Shown here piece after piece: positions 61,270 through 64,000 of a DNA stretch of 64,000 bases. Origin of the DNA: an uncultured Roseibium sp. (GTDB lineage Bacteria; Pseudomonadota; Alphaproteobacteria; Rhizobiales; Stappiaceae); assembly GCF_963669205.1 (NCBI RefSeq), contig NZ_OY769915.1, positions 3,446,001-3,510,000 of the forward strand, in the 5' to 3' direction. Each line of letters begins with the position of its first letter. Position 1 is the stretch's first letter. Below the pieces are notes generated by a model, which did not search any database, had not been told where the DNA came from, and saw only the letters and a list, made by a program, of their open reading frames with translations. Made by a program: the position numbers and the translations under genes.

Positions 61270-62594
61270 CGACGTTTCCCCCTCAGTTTTGCTTTTTTCA
61301 CCAGGCCCTCATACTGATGCGCGAGCAGGTGTCCCTGGATCTGTGACACTGTATCCATTGTCACGCTCACGACAATCAGCAACGAGGTTCCACCGAAATA
61401 GAACGGAACGCCAGTCGCCGAAATGAGGAATTCGGGTAATAGACAAACGATGGTGATGTAAATCGCACCTACCACGGTGATGCGAGTGAGGACGTAGTCG
61501 ATGTATTGGGCGGTCCGCTCGCCCGGACGGATACCCGGGATGAAACCGCCGTGTTTCTTGAGATTATCGGCTGTGTCGCTCGGATTGAAGACAATGGCCG
61601 TGTAGAAGAAACAGAAGAAAATGATCATGGCTGCGTAGAACACCATGAACAGGGGCTGCCCGTGACCAAGCGCCGCAGTGATGTAGGTCAGCCACTCGTT
61701 TCCACCACCCTGGTTGAACCCGGCGAACGTCGCCGGAACAAGCAGAAGCGACGATGCGAAGATCGGCGGAATCACACCCGCAGTGTTCAGCTTGAGCGGC
61801 AGGAACGAGGTGTTGCCCTCGAACATGCGGTTGCCCATCTGGCGTTTCGGATACTGGATCAGAAGACGCCTCTGCGCACGCTCCATGAAAACGATGAAAC
61901 CGATGACGGCGATCGCGAGGATAATCACGCCAAGGATGATCCAGGTTGCCAGCGATCCCTGGCGTCCGAGTTCCAGCGTCTGAACGACCGCGGAAGGCAG
62001 TCCGGCGACGATCCCGGCAAAGATGATCAGGGAGATACCGTTACCGATGCCACGCGACGTGATCTGCTCACCGAGCCACATCAGGAACATGGTTCCGCCG
62101 ACAAGCGTGATCACTGTCGAGGCGCGGAAGAACCAGCCCGGATCCGTCACCACATTCTGGGCTTCGAGACCAACGGAAATACCGTAGGCCTGGAACGCGG
62201 CCAGAACGACGGTGCCGTAGCGCGTGTACTGGTTGATGACCTTGCGGCCCTGTTCGCCTTCCTTCTTCAGCTGCTCGAGGGTCGGAACGACCGTCGTCAT
62301 CAGCTGCATGATGATGGAGGCGGAAATATAGGGCATGATGCCAAGTGCGAAGATCGCCATGCGTTCGATCGCACCGCCGGTGAACATGTTCACCATGCCG
62401 ATGATGCCGGTCTGCGCCTGGCTGAAGATCTGCGCAAAGGCGACCGGATCGATGCCGGGCATGGGAATGTAAGTGCCCAGTCGATAAACCAAAAGCGCCC
62501 CCAGCGTGAACCAGATGCGCTTTTTGAGTTCTTCAGCCTTGGCGAAAGCTGAGAAATTCAGATTTGAAGCCAGTTGCTCGGCGGCCGATGCCAT
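61266..62594 (-). CDS. secY: Preprotein translocase subunit SecY
   Basis: A 442-residue channel of the Sec translocon with ten transmembrane helices. Signature PGIDPVAFAQIFSQ and IMPYISASIIMQL near the N-terminal plug region, plus FFYTAIVFNPSDTADNLKKHGGFIPGIRPG. Follows rplO and precedes adk in the usual order. Confidence 0.98.
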   Translation of the reverse strand: MASAAEQLASNLNFSAFAKAEELKKRIWFTLGALLVYRLGTYIPMPGIDPVAFAQIFSQAQTGIIGMVNMFTGGAIERMAIFALGIMPYISASIIMQLMTTVVPTLEQLKKEGEQGRKVINQYTRYGTVVLAAFQAYGISVGLEAQNVVTDPGWFFRASTVITLVGGTMFLMWLGEQITSRGIGNGISLIIFAGIVAGLPSAVVQTLELGRQGSLATWIILGVIILAIAVIGFIVFMERAQRRLLIQYPKRQMGNRMFEGNTSFLPLKLNTAGVIPPIFASSLLLVPATFAGFNQGGGNEWLTYITAALGHGQPLFMVFYAAMIIFFCFFYTAIVFNPSDTADNLKKHGGFIPGIRPGERTAQYIDYVLTRITVVGAIYITIVCLLPEFLISATGVPFYFGGTSLLIVVSVTMDTVSQIQGHLLAHQYEGLVKKAKLRGKRR

Positions 62595-62643
62595 GCCCTA
62601 CTCCGGTCTTATGCTTACCCACAAACGGGAAAAGCCCAGGCTG

Positions 62644-63111
62644 TTAAGCCTGAGCTCCCAGAACGGCAACCTTGCCGCCCGCTTTTTCGATTGCTGCGAC
62701 AGCGCCCTTGGAGGCACCGGCAACTTCAAAGGTCACGGCGGCAGTCAATTCGCCGTTGGCCACGATGCGGACACCGTCGCGGACCCTTTTGACAACGCCG
62801 GCAGCCTTGAGCGTTTCGACCGTAACGGTCTCCGACGCGTTGAGCTTGCCTGCATCGATGGCTTTCTGAACACGGCCGACGGACACGGTGTTGTAGTCCT
62901 TGGCGAAAATGTTCGTAAATCCACGCTTCGGCAGACGGCGGTGAAGCGGCATCTGGCCGCCTTCAAAACCCTTGATCGCAACGCCGGAACGGGACTTCTG
63001 ACCCTTGACACCACGACCACCGGTCTTGCCCTTGCCGGAACCGATGCCGCGTCCAACGCGGGTGCGCTCTTTTACGGCACCTTCGTTGTCACGAAGTTCG
63101 TTGAGCTTCAT
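62644..63111 (-). CDS. rplO: 50S ribosomal protein L15
   Basis: A 155-residue protein with the conserved GKGKTGGRGVKGQKSRSGVAIKGFEGGQMPLHRRLPKRGF segment, positions about 20-60. The start is ATG 63111 (MKLNELRDNEGAVK), with GAGGAG seven bases upstream; an in-frame GTG five codons earlier is part of that site. Confidence 0.96.
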   Translation of the reverse strand: MKLNELRDNEGAVKERTRVGRGIGSGKGKTGGRGVKGQKSRSGVAIKGFEGGQMPLHRRLPKRGFTNIFAKDYNTVSVGRVQKAIDAGKLNASETVTVETLKAAGVVKRVRDGVRIVANGELTAAVTFEVAGASKGAVAAIEKAGGKVAVLGAQA

Positions 63112-63133
63112 TGTTCTTCTCCTCACCCCGTCC

Positions 63134-63328
63134 TTATGCGTCTTCGACGACGCGAACGAGATGCTGGACCTTGTTGATCATTCCGCGCACTTCAGGAGTA
63201 TCCTTCAGCGTGGAACGGCGATGCATCTTGTTCAGCCCAAGACCGATGAGCGTCGCGCGCTGGTCCTTCGGACGGCGCAGCGGGCTACCGATCTGTTCGA
63301 CCGTAACAGTCTTTTCGGTGTTCGCCAT
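63134..63328 (-). CDS. rpmD: 50S ribosomal protein L30
   Basis: A 64-residue protein: TVTVEQIGSPLRRPKDQRATLIGLGLNKMHRR then DTPEVRGMINKVQHLVRV are the L30 hallmarks. Between rpsE and rplO in the spc operon. Confidence 0.97.
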   Translation of the reverse strand: MANTEKTVTVEQIGSPLRRPKDQRATLIGLGLNKMHRRSTLKDTPEVRGMINKVQHLVRVVEDA

Positions 63329-63369
63329 GGAACCTACCCTCTTTCAGCTGGGGTCCGGAGCTGTCGAGG

Positions 63370-63936
63370 TCAAGCCTCGGCAGCAGCCGGAGTAGCCTCT
63401 TCGTTGTTGTCACGGCGCCTGGACTGCAGCACGGAGACCTTCAGGCCCCGGCGCGCAGCGACGGAGCGCGGGCTGTCTTCCTTCGTCAAGGCGGCAAACG
63501 TAGCGCGAACCATGTTGTAAGGGTTCGAAGTCCCGAGAGACTTGGCAACAACGTCCTGAACACCGAGCGTTTCGAAAACGGCACGCATCGGGCCACCTGC
63601 GATGATACCGGTACCGGCCGGAGCTGCACGCAGCAGCACCTTGCCTGCGCCGTGACGGCCTTCCACGTCGTGGTGGAGCGTCCGGCCTTCGCGCAGGGGC
63701 ACACGGATCATCGTGCGTTTCGCGGCTTCCGTAGCCTTGCGGATGGCTTCCGGCACTTCACGCGCCTTGCCATGACCAAAGCCGACACGGCCCTTCTGGT
63801 CACCAACCACGACAAGCGCGGCGAAGCCGAAGCGACGGCCACCCTTGACCACTTTCGCAACGCGGTTGATGTGTACGAGCTTGTCGACGAATTCGCTGTC
63901 TCGCTCTTCGCGATCGCGATTATCCTGTCTCGCCAT
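63370..63936 (-). CDS. rpsE: 30S ribosomal protein S5
   Basis: A 188-residue decoding-centre protein: dsRBD-like N-terminal half (RVAKVVKGGRRFGFAALVVVGDQKGRVGFGHGKA) and C-terminal half with AAPAGTGIIAGGPMRAVFE. The C-terminal Ala/Glu-rich tail is longer than in E. coli. Confidence 0.97.
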   Translation of the reverse strand: MARQDNRDREERDSEFVDKLVHINRVAKVVKGGRRFGFAALVVVGDQKGRVGFGHGKAREVPEAIRKATEAAKRTMIRVPLREGRTLHHDVEGRHGAGKVLLRAAPAGTGIIAGGPMRAVFETLGVQDVVAKSLGTSNPYNMVRATFAALTKEDSPRSVAARRGLKVSVLQSRRRDNNEEATPAAAEA

Positions 63937-63977
63937 ATTATTTGTCTTCCGTTCTTAAGAGCGCCAACGGGCGCTGG

Positions 63978-64000
63978 TCAGAATTCAAGTCCACCTTCGC
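63978..64000 (-). CDS. rplR: 50S ribosomal protein L18, last codons (partial)
   Basis: The minus strand at the window edge reads EGGLEF followed by TGA at 63978-63980. Residues like this end L18 in alphaproteobacteria, and rplR precedes rpsE in the spc operon. Only seven codons including the stop are inside the window. Confidence 0.75.

Noticed and set aside
1..64000. CRISPR arrays, rRNA genes, integrases or intact insertion sequences
   Set aside because: No direct repeats of CRISPR spacing, no rRNA sequence and no transposase or integrase reading frame recognised anywhere in the window.

Overview
This GC-rich window comes from an alphaproteobacterial chromosome, most likely a marine member of the Hyphomicrobiales (Rhizobiales) close to Roseibium/Labrenzia/Stappia. 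The reasons are a DUF1489 protein, an ATP12 F1-assembly chaperone, the sqdBDC sulfolipid operon, an Anbu proteasome-like operon, and a ribosomal operon ending rpsM-rpsK-rpoA-rplQ with adk after secY. The taxonomic placement is inference; no rRNA gene is present.

Layout. 1-9.1 kb: a D,D-carboxypeptidase with a SPOR domain (5' end outside the window), a DUF1489/VWA/J-domain set, an NAD(P)-binding reductase, a DUF599 membrane protein converging on a class III cyclase, a YdcF-type protein and a globin-like protein lacking heme ligands. 9.2-18.6 kb: a ClpP-like protease, a second class III cyclase, an ACT-domain protein, an arginase-family ureohydrolase, an SDR, a cupin, then a MerR(LiuR-like)-thioesterase-GNAT-isovaleryl-CoA dehydrogenase operon, a GH25 lysozyme and a VOC protein. 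18.8-25.4 kb: an orphan solute-binding protein, divergent ohr/ohrR with a perfect operator palindrome, a MgtE Mg2+ channel, a two-repeat SdrD-B-like protein that may use type I secretion, tRNA-Leu(GAG) and a stand-alone FliN-like protein. 25.4-33.0 kb: lipB, the sqdBDC operon, acylphosphatase, and an RNA end-healing/sealing pair (HD-Pnk plus RNA ligase). 33.1-38.2 kb: propionyl-CoA carboxylase pccA and pccB, separated by two divergent small secreted-protein genes. 38.5-44.1 kb: ATP-grasp/alpha-E/transglutaminase/Anbu operon and a second MgtE-type protein. 44.1-49.5 kb: ATP12, a HAD phosphatase, a DUF2778 protein, a P-loop kinase, an RluA-family synthase and a frameshifted crcB. 49.7-57.9 kb: patatin-like lipase, SnoaL-like protein, rarA, a Do-type protease and a chemoreceptor. 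58.0-64.0 kb: rplQ, rpoA, rpsK, rpsM, adk, secY, rplO, rpmD, rpsE and the last codons of rplR, all on the minus strand.

The most unusual structure is non-coding: five inverted-repeat elements flanked by CTAG (29586-29663, 29677-29751, 29748-30017, 33104-33373, 21039-21157). Two of them are exactly 270 bp, are homologous to each other without gaps at the same offset, and look like diverged copies of a MITE. One sits between pccA and its terminator and one supplies the stop codon of mgtE. The RNA repair pair is the most interesting protein system. Among genes too short for ordinary ORF listing, two small membrane-protein genes (5121-5255 and 47237-47407) were found by reading the sequence.
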